From the NCBI RefSeq assembly GCF_017565305.1, contig NZ_JAGEKP010000001.1, forward strand, positions 1-64,000: DNA of 64,000 nt, read 5' to 3'. Position numbers and translations under genes: made by a program. Below, piece by piece: positions 46,349 through 54,472 of the stretch (the stretch's first letter is position 1; each line of letters starts with the position of its first letter). The notes below the pieces were generated by a model. It was not told where the DNA came from. It saw nothing but the letters and a program-made list of their open reading frames with translations, and searched no databases. Source of the DNA: Leifsonia sp. TF02-11 (GTDB lineage Bacteria > Actinomycetota > Actinomycetes > Actinomycetales > Microbacteriaceae).

Positions 46349-47434
46349 TCACGATCGCCAGCGGGCCCGCAGATACTGCGGCGGCCAGTAGTCGATCGTG
46401 ACACCGAGCTCATGCGCGGCCCGCAACGGGAAATGCGGGTCGCGCAGGAGTTCGCGCGCCAGCATCACGGCGTCGGCGCTGCCATTCTCGACGATCTCGG
46501 CCGCCTGCTGCGGGGTCGTGATCAGGCCGACGGCGCTCACGTCCACCTCGGCGGAGCTGCGCACGTGCTCGGCGAAGGGCACCTGATACCCGGGCTGCAC
46601 GGGGATGCGCACACCCGTCTGGATGCCGCCGGACGAGATGTCGAAGAAGTCGGCCCCGGCCTCCTGCGCCCACGCGGCCACGGTGGCGGTCTGCTGCTCG
46701 TCCCAGCCGCCCGGCGTCCAGTCGCTGCCGGAGAAGCGCACGAACAGCGGCACGTCGTCGCCGACCGCGTCGCGCACCGCCGAAACGACCCGCAGCAGCA
46801 GGCGCGCCCGGTTCTCGAGCGATCCGCCGTACTCGTCGGTGCGGTGGTTGGCGATGGGGGAGAGGAACTGGTGCAGCAGATAGCCGTGCGCGGCGTGCAG
46901 CTCGACGATGCGGAATCCCGCGCCGACCGCGCGGCGTGCCGCAGAACCGAAGTCGTCGACGATCGCGTCGATGCCGGCGAGGTCGAGCTCGACCGGCACC
47001 GCGAGGTCGCCGAACGCGACGGCCGACGGCGCCACGCTCGCCCAGCCGCCCTCCTCGATCGGCACGGTGCCGGTGCGGTCCTCGAATCCCCAGGCGGGCC
47101 AGCTGGAGGCCTTGCGGCCCGCGTGCCCGAGCTGGATGCCGGGGATCGCGCCCTGTTCGGCGACGAACGCGACGATCGGCCGCCAGGCCTCCGCCTGCTC
47201 GTCCGTCCAGATGCCGGTGTCGCGCGGCGAGATCCTGCCCTCGGCGTTCACCGCCGTAGCCTCGGTGAACACGATGCCGCTGCCTCCGGCCGCCAGCGAG
47301 CCGAGGTGCACGAGCTGCCAGGTCTGGGGCACGCCCGACTCGTCGAGCACGGAGTACTGGCACATCGGCGACGTCCAGATGCGGTTGCGGACGGTGACAC
47401 CGCGCAGGGTGATCGGGTCGAAGAGGGAGGTCAT
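46349..47434 (-). CDS. NADH:flavin oxidoreductase, old yellow enzyme (YqjM-like)
   Basis: A 361-residue FMN-dependent ene-reductase of the YqjM class. The regulatory cysteine lies in SPMCQYSVLDESG, substrate-binding His pair in ELHAAHGYLLHQFLSP, and the FMN phosphate loop near GSADAVMLARELLRDPHFPLRAA. It reduces activated C=C bonds with NAD(P)H, generally for detoxification or stress. ATG at 47434 lies 7 bases after the HAD gene stop, so both are co-transcribed. Confidence 0.93.
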   Translation of the reverse strand: MTSLFDPITLRGVTVRNRIWTSPMCQYSVLDESGVPQTWQLVHLGSLAAGGSGIVFTEATAVNAEGRISPRDTGIWTDEQAEAWRPIVAFVAEQGAIPGIQLGHAGRKASSWPAWGFEDRTGTVPIEEGGWASVAPSAVAFGDLAVPVELDLAGIDAIVDDFGSAARRAVGAGFRIVELHAAHGYLLHQFLSPIANHRTDEYGGSLENRARLLLRVVSAVRDAVGDDVPLFVRFSGSDWTPGGWDEQQTATVAAWAQEAGADFFDISSGGIQTGVRIPVQPGYQVPFAEHVRSSAEVDVSAVGLITTPQQAAEIVENGSADAVMLARELLRDPHFPLRAAHELGVTIDYWPPQYLRARWRS

Positions 47435-47441
47435 ATGAGTG

Positions 47442-48059
47442 CTAAGCCGCCAGGCCTTCCAGATATGCCCGGAGGTCGGCGGCCGACGTGTAGAGGTGCC
47501 CGGCGATCCCCAGGGCCTCCGCGCCCTCCACGTTCTCCGCCTTGTTGTCGATGAAGACGGTCTGCTCCGGCGTCACGCCGAGTTCGGCCATGACGTGCTC
47601 GAAGATCTCGGCGCTGGGCTTCACCGTGCCCAGCTCGCCGCTGACGAACACCTGCTCGAACAGATCGCCGAGGGTGCCGTGCCGGAAATAGGACCCGAAG
47701 TCGCGCCCGGCGTTCGAGAGCAGGGCGAGGCGCGTGCCTCCCGCCTTGAGGTCGAGGAGGACCTGCAGCGTGTCGTGGTCGATGGTCAGCCAGCTGCGGA
47801 AATCGGCGAGCCACAACCGGTGGATGGTCGCGTCCTCCCAGCTCTCGCCGAGCTCGCGCTCAATGCCGCGCCAGTACTGCTGGATCGTCAGCGTTCCCTG
47901 GTCGAGCGCGTTGCGGTGCCGCCAGTAGGCCGGCCAGAACTGATCGGCGTCGCCGCCGGCGATCTCCGTCAGAGCCGTGCGGTCCGCCTCGCTCGGAGTG
48001 ACCGAGATGACCTCGCCGTAGTCGAAGACGACCACCGTTCCGGGGATGGAGATGCTCAT
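47442..48059 (-). CDS. HAD family hydrolase
   Basis: A 205-residue haloacid dehalogenase-like hydrolase. Motif I is VVFDYGEVI (nucleophile Asp, with Gly where phosphatases often have a second Asp, as in the FDxGGVL subgroup), motif II LALLSNAG, motif III GTVKPSAEIF and motif IV VFIDNKAENVEGA. Likely a small-molecule phosphatase. First gene of a two-gene unit with the old yellow enzyme; divergent from nnrD by 33 bases. Confidence 0.9.
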   Translation of the reverse strand: MSISIPGTVVVFDYGEVISVTPSEADRTALTEIAGGDADQFWPAYWRHRNALDQGTLTIQQYWRGIERELGESWEDATIHRLWLADFRSWLTIDHDTLQVLLDLKAGGTRLALLSNAGRDFGSYFRHGTLGDLFEQVFVSGELGTVKPSAEIFEHVMAELGVTPEQTVFIDNKAENVEGAEALGIAGHLYTSAADLRAYLEGLAA

Positions 48060-48092
48060 CCCTTGAATCTATCGTGGGCGGGGGAGGTGCGA

Positions 48093-48962
48093 GTGGACGA
48101 CAATCGCGACCGGCAGGAACCGACTCCGTGGGAGGCAGACGACGCCCGCGGGTGGATCGCCGTGCCGACGGAAGACGACGACAAGTACTCGCGCGGCGTG
48201 CTCGGCATGGTCACGGGCTCTGCCCGCTACCCCGGCGCCGCGGTGCTGGGCGCCGAGGCGGCCGCGCGCACCGGCGTGGGGATGATCCGCTACCTCGGTG
48301 CGCAGCACGCAGCGCAGGAGGTGCTGCGCCGCCGCCCCGAGATCGTCACGGCGCCCGGCCGGGTGCAGGCCTGGCTCCTCGGTTCGGGGATGTCGGCGGA
48401 CGACCGCAGCGACGACGACGCCCGCCGGCTGGGCGCCGCCCTCGACGACGGCGTGCCGCTCGTGATCGACGCGGGAGCGCTCGACCTGGTGAGCCGCGCC
48501 ACCGTGCCGGTCGTCATCACCCCGCACTATCGCGAGCTGGCCGTGGCCCTCGCGGCGGCGGGCGGAGACGCGCCGACCCCCGACGCGGAGGAGATCCGCG
48601 CCGATCCGGGCGGCTGGGCCGAACGCGCCGCAGCGGCACTCGGCGTCACCGTGCTGCTCAAGGGCCACACGACCCATGTCGTCGCCCCCGGCCGCCCCCG
48701 CATCACCGTCACAGCCGGTCCGGCCTGGCTCGCGACAGCCGGCAGCGGCGACGTGCTCGGCGGCGTGCTCGGGGCGCTGGTCGCCACCCACGCCGCCGCA
48801 GTGGCCGAGCACGGTCACGACGCGCTGGCGGCGCTCGCCGCGACCGCGGCCTGGGTGCACGGCCGGGCGGGCGAGAGCGCAGCGCAGGGCGGCCCCGTCG
48901 TCGCCCTCGACGTGGCGGAGGCCCTTCCCGCCGTGCTGCGGCGGCTGCTCGCCGCAAACTGA
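48093..48962 (+). CDS. nnrD: ADP-dependent NAD(P)H-hydrate dehydratase
   Basis: A 289-residue repair enzyme that dehydrates damaged NAD(P)H hydrate. The ribokinase-like fold shows RGVLGMVTGSARYPGAAVLGAEAAARTGVGMIRY, VLLKGHTTHV and the nucleotide/anion-hole motif AGSGDVLGGVLGALVA. Only the dehydratase part is here; the epimerase part (NnrE) is not fused, as in many actinobacteria. GTG at 48093 is favoured because GGGGGAGG ends five bases before it; GTG 48087 is an alternative two codons upstream. Confidence 0.92.
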   Translation: MDDNRDRQEPTPWEADDARGWIAVPTEDDDKYSRGVLGMVTGSARYPGAAVLGAEAAARTGVGMIRYLGAQHAAQEVLRRRPEIVTAPGRVQAWLLGSGMSADDRSDDDARRLGAALDDGVPLVIDAGALDLVSRATVPVVITPHYRELAVALAAAGGDAPTPDAEEIRADPGGWAERAAAALGVTVLLKGHTTHVVAPGRPRITVTAGPAWLATAGSGDVLGGVLGALVATHAAAVAEHGHDALAALAATAAWVHGRAGESAAQGGPVVALDVAEALPAVLRRLLAAN

Positions 48963-49016
48963 GCGACCTCGCACGCGGCGGGGCGTCGGCCGCACTTCGG
49001 GTTCGGGTACGTCCCC

Positions 49017-49022
49017 TAGGAT
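49017..49022 (+). promoter_or_regulatory. -10 box for leaderless GT87 mRNA
   Basis: TAGGAT ends eight bases before the ATG at 49031, leaving no space for a ribosome site; a leaderless transcript is likely. Confidence 0.45.
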
Positions 49023-49030
49023 GAGGCCCC

Positions 49031-50461
49031 ATGGGGATAGACGCCGGGGGAGCGAGCGCCACGAACAGCGAATCGGGTGCGGCCTCCGGAATCGGTGCAT
49101 CCGCCGGAGTCCGGGGCTCGGCGCGCGTGGTCGCCCGACCCGACGGCGAGCGATCCATCGCGGGTCTCGCCCCCGGAACCACCCTCAGCCGTCTGGCCTC
49201 CAGCCCGCTGAGCCTGTGGATCGGATTCCTGGTCGTGCACCTGGTCATCGCCGGGCTGGCGCTCACCTGGGGCAAGGGCCTCGGCGACGTGATGTGGGTC
49301 TACAAGCCGTGGGCGCAGCTGGCCGCGCAGGGCACCGAGATCGTCGGCGTGAACGCGGACTGGGTCTACCCGTTCGCCGCGATCGTGCCGGTGATGCTGC
49401 CTCTGCTGTTCGGTGCAGACAACTACGTCGGCGGCTGGCTGACGATGGTCATGCTGCTGAACGCCGCCGCCTTCGCGGTCCTCATCGTCGGTCGGGAGCC
49501 GCGCCGCCTCGTCGCCGGCTGGTTCTGGCTGGCGTTCCTGCTGCTGCTCGGCCCGATCGCCGTCGGCCGGCTCGACTCGGTCTCTGCTGCGCTCGCCATC
49601 GTCGGGGTTCTCTGGCTGACCCTCCACGAGCGCGCGGCCGTCGTCGTGCTGACGGTCGCGACCTGGATCAAAGTGTGGCCGGCCGCCATCCTCCTCGCCG
49701 CGGTGATCGCGCTGAAGTCGCGCTGGCGGATCGTGGCGACCGCGGCCATCACGAGCGCGATCATCGTCGCCGTTCCGCTGATCTTCGGCGCGGGCCTCCA
49801 CGTGCTCAGCTTCATCACGATGCAGACCGGGCGCGGCATCCAGATCGAGGCGCCCGTGGCCACGTTCTGGATGTGGCAGGCCGCGTTCCACGCGCCGGGG
49901 GCGGTGGTCTACTACGACCGCGACCTGCTCACGTTCCAGGTCACCGGCGAGGGCACGGTCGCGGCCGGCGCGCTGATGAACCCGCTGTTCGGTCTCACGG
50001 CCATCGTGGTCGCCCTGATCGGCATCCGCTCCCTGCGGCGGGGAACCCCCTACACGCGCATCCTGCCGGAGCTCTCGCTGGCGCTGGTGACAGCGTTCAT
50101 CGCGTTCAACAAGGTCGGCTCGCCGCAGTACATCACCTGGCTCGCCGCCCCGGTCATCATCGGCCTGGTCTACCAGGGTCGCGGGTTCAAGACGCCCGCC
50201 GTGCTCGTCCTCGTCACCGCGACGCTCACCCAGGTGATCTACCCCTACCTCTACGACGGACTCCTCATCCCGCTGCCGATCATGGTGGCGGTGCTGACGG
50301 TGCGCAACGTCATGTATTTCGTCATCCTCGGCTGGACGATCGGCGCCCTCTGGCGCAAGCGGCACGCGGCCGAGGCCGCGGGCGACCTGCTGCCCGCGCA
50401 CGCCTGGCCGTTCCGCGCGGCGCCCGACGCGCACCCGGTGCCGGTGCGGGAGGCCGGCTGA
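49031..50461 (+). CDS. GT87 (DUF2029) family membrane glycosyltransferase
   Basis: A 476-residue polytopic protein with about ten membrane helices after a variable ~65-residue N-terminus. The region VMWVYKPWAQLAAQG... with VGVNADWVYPFAAIVPVML and a central LGPIAVGRLDSVSAALAIVGVLWL are typical of GT87 enzymes such as mycobacterial PimE-type and related mannosyltransferases that use polyprenyl-phosphate sugars. It probably modifies a cell-envelope glycan or glycolipid. No other glycan gene is nearby, so the acceptor is unknown. Confidence 0.83.
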   Translation: MGIDAGGASATNSESGAASGIGASAGVRGSARVVARPDGERSIAGLAPGTTLSRLASSPLSLWIGFLVVHLVIAGLALTWGKGLGDVMWVYKPWAQLAAQGTEIVGVNADWVYPFAAIVPVMLPLLFGADNYVGGWLTMVMLLNAAAFAVLIVGREPRRLVAGWFWLAFLLLLGPIAVGRLDSVSAALAIVGVLWLTLHERAAVVVLTVATWIKVWPAAILLAAVIALKSRWRIVATAAITSAIIVAVPLIFGAGLHVLSFITMQTGRGIQIEAPVATFWMWQAAFHAPGAVVYYDRDLLTFQVTGEGTVAAGALMNPLFGLTAIVVALIGIRSLRRGTPYTRILPELSLALVTAFIAFNKVGSPQYITWLAAPVIIGLVYQGRGFKTPAVLVLVTATLTQVIYPYLYDGLLIPLPIMVAVLTVRNVMYFVILGWTIGALWRKRHAAEAAGDLLPAHAWPFRAAPDAHPVPVREAG

Positions 50462-50487
50462 GGGGTCGCGCCGCGCGGCGACGCTCC

Positions 50488-50493
50488 TAGACT
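50488..50493 (+). promoter_or_regulatory. -10 box upstream of thiamine-binding-like gene
   Basis: TAGACT lies about 45 bases before the ATG at 50539; the downstream gene has a proper ribosome site GAAGGAGG, so this would be a normal leadered transcript. Confidence 0.4.
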
Positions 50494-50538
50494 GGCAGTG
50501 CGCCCGCGCCACGCCGGGTGCCGCACGAAGGAGGACAC

Positions 50539-50853
50539 ATGCTGGTCGCATTCTCGGTCGCGCCGAGCGGGGGCGAAGGGCCGGACGCGTCCGTGCACGA
50601 CGCTGTCGCGGCGGCCGTGCGCATCGTCCGGGAGTCCGGCCTCCCGAACCGCACCTCGTCGATGTTCACGGAGATCGAGGGCGACTGGGACGAGGTGTTC
50701 GACGTGATCCGCCGGGCCACGGAGGCCGTCGGCGCCTACGGTTCGCGGGTCTCGCTCGTGCTGAAGGCCGACATCCGGCCGGGATACACCGGCGAGATCG
50801 AGGGCAAGGTCGAGCGGCTGGAGGCTGCGCTGGAGCGAGGCGAGGGCGAATAG
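50539..50853 (+). CDS. MTH1187/YkoF-like thiamine-binding family protein
   Basis: A 104-residue ferredoxin-fold protein of the MTH1187 family: MLVAFSVAPSGG, HDAVAAAVRIVRESGL, MFTEIEGDWDEVFDVIRRATEAV and SRVSLVLKADIRPG are the conserved blocks. Relatives bind thiamine or related ligands; a cellular role is not settled. GAAGGAGG lies seven bases before the ATG. The stop overlaps the GTG of the next small gene by one base. Confidence 0.88.
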   Translation: MLVAFSVAPSGGEGPDASVHDAVAAAVRIVRESGLPNRTSSMFTEIEGDWDEVFDVIRRATEAVGAYGSRVSLVLKADIRPGYTGEIEGKVERLEAALERGEGE

Positions 50854-51059
50854 TGGACCCGGTCGCCTTCACGATCGGCTACTACGTGCTGGCGTACGGG
50901 TGGCCGATCTACCTGCCGGTGCTCGTGCTGATCGCCGGGACGTTGTTCGGCGCGGTGCTCTTCGCCGTCGTCGGGGCGATCCGCACCGGTTTCCGCCGTC
51001 CTGATCCTGCCGCCGATGACGTCGACGTCGCCGAGTTCTTCGAGGCCGAGTCCCGCTGA
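50853..51059 (+). CDS. Small single-helix membrane protein
   Basis: A 68-residue protein with one long hydrophobic segment (about 9-45) and an acidic C-terminus (DDVDVAEFFEAESR). Start is the GTG that shares a base with the preceding stop, so it is probably [12 protein letters not shown] with the MTH1187-like gene. No family recognised. Confidence 0.68.
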   Translation: MDPVAFTIGYYVLAYGWPIYLPVLVLIAGTLFGAVLFAVVGAIRTGFRRPDPAADDVDVAEFFEAESR

Positions 51060-51074
51060 CCCTCCTGCCTGACG

Positions 51075-51133
51075 CCGAGGGGCACGTTGTTGTCCCTTTC
51101 GGCGCCCGAAAGGGACAACAACGTGCCCCTCGG
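51075..51133. terminator. Conserved long hairpin, copy 3
   Basis: Perfect 27 bp inverted repeat (51075-51101 with 51107-51133), loop of five; flanking CTGACG/CGTCAG can extend it. Same core as copies at 18939, 28772 and 59889. It is 15 bases after the small membrane protein gene and 5 bases from the stop of the converging MFS gene. Confidence 0.88.
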
Positions 51134-51138
51134 GTGCG

Positions 51139-52419
51139 TCAGTCGATCGGGACCGGGTCGGGGCGCTGTGCGTGCACCACTCCGGTGTCGACGCCGCGGC
51201 GGGTGCGCGAGCGGTCGATCCCGAACGACACGAGCGCGAGCGCGATGCCCGCGACGGCCAGGACGATGCCGACGAGGATCGGCGAGAGGTAGCCGAAGCC
51301 GGCCGCGATCGTGAGGCCGCCGAGGAAGGCGCCGGACGCGTTCGCGATGTTGAGCGCCGAGTGGTTGAGGGCCGCGGCGATCGACTGGCTGTCGTGCGCG
51401 ACATCCATCAGCCGTGTCTGGATCATCGGCGAGAGCGCAGACGCGGCTGCGGCGATGACGAAGATCGAGATGAGCAGGCCGGCCAGGCTCCACGCGGTGA
51501 AGAACAGGGCGGCGAGGCCCGCGAGCATCAGGCCGAAGAACAGCAGCATCCCGCGCTCGACGCTGCGGTCGGCCTGACGTCCGCCGAGGATGTTGCCGAC
51601 GGTCATGCCGACGCCGACCAGGATCAGCACGAGCGGCACCGCGGAGGCCGAGAGACCCGTGACCGTGGTCACCATCGGCGCGACGTAGGTGTAGACGGCG
51701 AAGAATCCGCCGAAGCCGATCGCGCCGATGAGCAGAGCAAGCCAGACCTGCAGTCGGGTGAAGGCCCGCAGTTCGTTGCGCAGCGTGGCCGCCGGGTTCC
51801 CCGCCTGCCACGGCACCAGCAGCGCCACGGCGGCGAAGGTCAGTGCGAAGATCGCCGCGACGACCAGGTAGGCGATGCGCCAGCCGTGGGTCTGCCCGAT
51901 CCAGGTGATGAACGGGACGCCGATCACGTTGGCGATCGTCAGACCGGAGAGCACGAACGCGACGCCCTGCCCGCGCTTGCCCGGCCCCATCAGCGATGCG
52001 GCGACGAGGGAGGCGATGCCGAAGTAGGCGCCGTGCGGCAGCGCCGAGACGAACCGTGCGACCAGCACCAGTGGGAAGGTGGGCGCGAGCGCGGACGCGA
52101 CCGTCCCGAGCGTGAACGCCACCAGCAGCCAGAGCAGCAGCTTCTTGCGCGGCCAGCGCGCGGCGACCGCCGCGATGGTCGGCGCCCCGACGACGACGCC
52201 GAGCGCATACGCCGAGATGATCCAGCCCGCCTGCGCGTTCGCCTCGGTGGGGGAGGCCGCGTACAGCTGGGGCAGCAGGTCGTGGGCGATGTTCGGCAGC
52301 AGGCCCATGGCGACGAACTCCGTGGAGCCGATGCCGAAACCGCCGAGGGCGAGGGCGAGCAGCGCAAGACGAGTACGGGCCGACGACAGCTGCGTCGGCC
52401 CGTCGATAACCGGGTTCAC
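51139..52419 (-). CDS. MFS transporter, DHA1 type (AraJ/arabinose efflux-like)
   Basis: A 426-residue transporter with 12 predicted helices. The start LALLALALGGFGIGSTEFVAMGLLPNIA is the hallmark of the AraJ/PbuE-type DHA1 exporters, and motif A-like ARWPRKKLLLWLL follows helix 2. Substrate could be sugars, purines or drugs. Start is GTG at 52417-52419. Upstream 105 bases include a 17 bp tandem duplication near the response-regulator 3' end. Confidence 0.92.
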   Translation of the reverse strand: MNPVIDGPTQLSSARTRLALLALALGGFGIGSTEFVAMGLLPNIAHDLLPQLYAASPTEANAQAGWIISAYALGVVVGAPTIAAVAARWPRKKLLLWLLVAFTLGTVASALAPTFPLVLVARFVSALPHGAYFGIASLVAASLMGPGKRGQGVAFVLSGLTIANVIGVPFITWIGQTHGWRIAYLVVAAIFALTFAAVALLVPWQAGNPAATLRNELRAFTRLQVWLALLIGAIGFGGFFAVYTYVAPMVTTVTGLSASAVPLVLILVGVGMTVGNILGGRQADRSVERGMLLFFGLMLAGLAALFFTAWSLAGLLISIFVIAAAASALSPMIQTRLMDVAHDSQSIAAALNHSALNIANASGAFLGGLTIAAGFGYLSPILVGIVLAVAGIALALVSFGIDRSRTRRGVDTGVVHAQRPDPVPID

Positions 52420-52483
52420 CTGGTCAGTCTATCGAATCGTTTCGAGTGTGACGTTTCAAGGAGGTGAACAGCGGGCCTGCCGA

Positions 52484-52517
52484 CCGCGCGCCCCGCTTGA
52501 CCGCGCGCCCCGCTTGA
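52484..52517. repeat. 17 bp tandem duplication
   Basis: The unit ccgcgcgccccgcttga occurs twice back to back (52484-52500, 52501-52517), 8 bases past the response-regulator stop. Likely a slippage product. Confidence 0.85.
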
Positions 52518-52524
52518 CCTCGCG

Positions 52525-53178
52525 TCAGTCGTTCTGCAGCAGGATGCCGTCCTGGATGGCGCGCTTGCGCAGCGCCACCTTCGTGCCGACGTCGTAGCCG
52601 GCGACGCGGTACTTCTCGCGGATCCGCTTGAGGTAACTCTTGGCCGTCTCGTCCGAGATCCCGAGCTGGAACGCCACGGCCTTCACCGGCTCGCCCGCGC
52701 CGTAGAGCGCCATCACGCGGCGCTCCTGCGCGCTGAGCTTCGGCGCGCCGCCCAGTTCGCCGGCGTTGAGTGCCAGGTCGAGCTCGGCCGAGATGAACGA
52801 CTCGCCCTTGCTCGCGGCGCGGATGGCCTCCACGATCATCTCGGCGTCTTCGCTCTTGACCAGGTAGCCGAGCGCACCGGCGGCCAGCGCCTCGCGCACG
52901 ACGGCCGGCTCCGAGTACGTGCTCATCAGCACGGTTCGCACGCCCGTCGTCTTCAACGTCGACAGCTTGAGCGAGATCGGGATGTTGTCTTTGAGGTCGA
53001 GGTCGAGCAGGACGACGTCGACGGGGAACTCGGGGTGGGTCAGCAGCTCGGGCCAGCTGGCGACGGCCGCGACCATGCGGATGTCGTCCGCTGCACCGCG
53101 GATCCACTCGGTGAGGGCACCGAGCAGCATCTTGTGATCGTCGACGATCGCGATTCTGATGGGGGGAGCCTCGCTCAT
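52525..53178 (-). CDS. LuxR/NarL-type response regulator
   Basis: A 217-residue regulator. Receiver domain: acidic IVDDH near residue 11, phospho-acceptor Asp59 in VVLLDLDLKD, Lys in YLVKSEDA. LuxR helix-turn-helix at about 150-205 (LSAQERRVMALYGAGEPVKAVAFQLGISDETAKSYLKRIREKY). It lies 34 bases after a kinase-like membrane protein and near a sensor kinase on the same strand, which are its presumed partners. Targets unknown. Confidence 0.93.
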   Translation of the reverse strand: MSEAPPIRIAIVDDHKMLLGALTEWIRGAADDIRMVAAVASWPELLTHPEFPVDVVLLDLDLKDNIPISLKLSTLKTTGVRTVLMSTYSEPAVVREALAAGALGYLVKSEDAEMIVEAIRAASKGESFISAELDLALNAGELGGAPKLSAQERRVMALYGAGEPVKAVAFQLGISDETAKSYLKRIREKYRVAGYDVGTKVALRKRAIQDGILLQND

Positions 53179-53212
53179 GAGCAGCCTTTCTTCCTACGGG
53201 TGGTCGGCTGGA

Positions 53213-54472
53213 TCAGGTCAGCTCGGCCGTTGTGTCGCTCACGGTGGTGATCTCGATGCGCAGCGCCGAGTCGGAGAACGACTCCGTGTGTCGCCCCACC
53301 TTACGGATAGCTTGCCACGCCGCAGGGTCTACCCCGTTTCGCGGCACACCGGTGGTCGTGATCACGATGGCCATCGTGGCGCCGGTGGCGACGGCGGAGC
53401 CCGCCGCGACCTGCGGCCCCGCCGCCCGCTCGATGTCGAGGCTGAGCGTGCGGGCCTGGCCGGCACCGGAGCGCACCGGGTCGCTGATCAGCAGCCAGAC
53501 GGCGGTCAGGAGGCCGTCGCGTTGATCGCGCGTGAGGCCGGCGGCGAGGCCGTCGGGGTCGGTCAGGGTGACGGTGGGGCCGAGGAGCGCCGACTCCGTC
53601 ACCGCGTGGTACAGCCAGGTCTCCTTGCGGCCCTGGATGAGGTGGAGCCGCAGCTCGGTGGCGATACTGGCGGCGGCGTCTGCCGTGGCCTCGTCGAGCG
53701 GCAGAGCCGTGCGACCGGTCGCGACGCCGTCGAGGAGCCGCTCGGCCGCCAGATCGAGCCGCGCGAGCTCCTCCGAGGCCATCATCCCGACCGCGTAGCC
53801 GGGGGACGAGACAGTGCTCTGCACCTGCACGAGGTCGAGCTCCAGCTGTACCAGCGTGCTGAGCGAGCGCACGATCTGCATGCCGACCAGGGGAGGCGCG
53901 ATCGCGATGGCCACGGTGGCGATGCCCGGGCCGAGCATCTGCAGGTCGCCCAGAGAGCGGAACAGCAGCACACCCGCCAGCACGAGGCCGAGCACCGCTG
54001 TCGCGATGACGACGTCGCGGGCCGGCCGTACGGGGACGCAGAGCAGCAGGGCCGGACCGACCGCGGCGGCGGCCGTGAGCGGAATCCACGCCGACGACGA
54101 GGCGGTGCCGACCACATCGAGCCCCACGACGGCCGCCCAGAGCACCAGGGCGGCGGCGAACAGCCAGTTCGGCAGGAGGTCGGGCAGCCGGAAACGCAGG
54201 ACGAGCGCCGTCACCAGCGTGACGAGGAGCACCCCCCAGGCCGCCAGGCTCGCCAGGAGGTCGGGATACTCCGGCGCCGAGATCAGCAGGATCGCGAAGA
54301 GGAAGACGATGAGCGCGGTCGAGGCGACGTTGAATCCGAGGTCGAGGCGCGCGCGGCCGAGCGCGTCGCGTTCCTGTCGGCCGCGCGGGAGCGAGGCGGA
54401 GCCGGCCGCCCCGGACCGGCGGGAGCCGAGCAGTCCGCGCCCCATCGGGATGGTGCGGTCGTCCGGGGTCAC
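53213..54472 (-). CDS. Membrane protein resembling a degenerate sensor kinase
   Basis: A 419-residue protein with a charged N-terminus (~45 residues), about six helices (47-195) and a cytoplasmic C-terminal half. That half resembles a kinase: a helical dimerisation-like region (about 200-295, no histidine in the place of the usual HDTV motif) and an ATPase-like part where LLTAVWLLISDPVRSG (321-336) sits where the N-box LLxALxExLxNxxxHS would be, with the key Asn missing; no G-box is seen. GTG start at 54470-54472 overlaps the upstream kinase stop. Probably a partner or regulator of that kinase; inference only. Confidence 0.65.
   Translation of the reverse strand: MTPDDRTIPMGRGLLGSRRSGAAGSASLPRGRQERDALGRARLDLGFNVASTALIVFLFAILLISAPEYPDLLASLAAWGVLLVTLVTALVLRFRLPDLLPNWLFAAALVLWAAVVGLDVVGTASSSAWIPLTAAAAVGPALLLCVPVRPARDVVIATAVLGLVLAGVLLFRSLGDLQMLGPGIATVAIAIAPPLVGMQIVRSLSTLVQLELDLVQVQSTVSSPGYAVGMMASEELARLDLAAERLLDGVATGRTALPLDEATADAAASIATELRLHLIQGRKETWLYHAVTESALLGPTVTLTDPDGLAAGLTRDQRDGLLTAVWLLISDPVRSGAGQARTLSLDIERAAGPQVAAGSAVATGATMAIVITTTGVPRNGVDPAAWQAIRKVGRHTESFSDSALRIEITTVSDTTAELT

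Noticed and set aside
52455-52475. Perfect ribosome-site-like AAGGAGGTGA on the plus strand
   Set aside because: No start codon with a supported open frame follows; it lies upstream of the MFS gene in antisense orientation and is likely chance.
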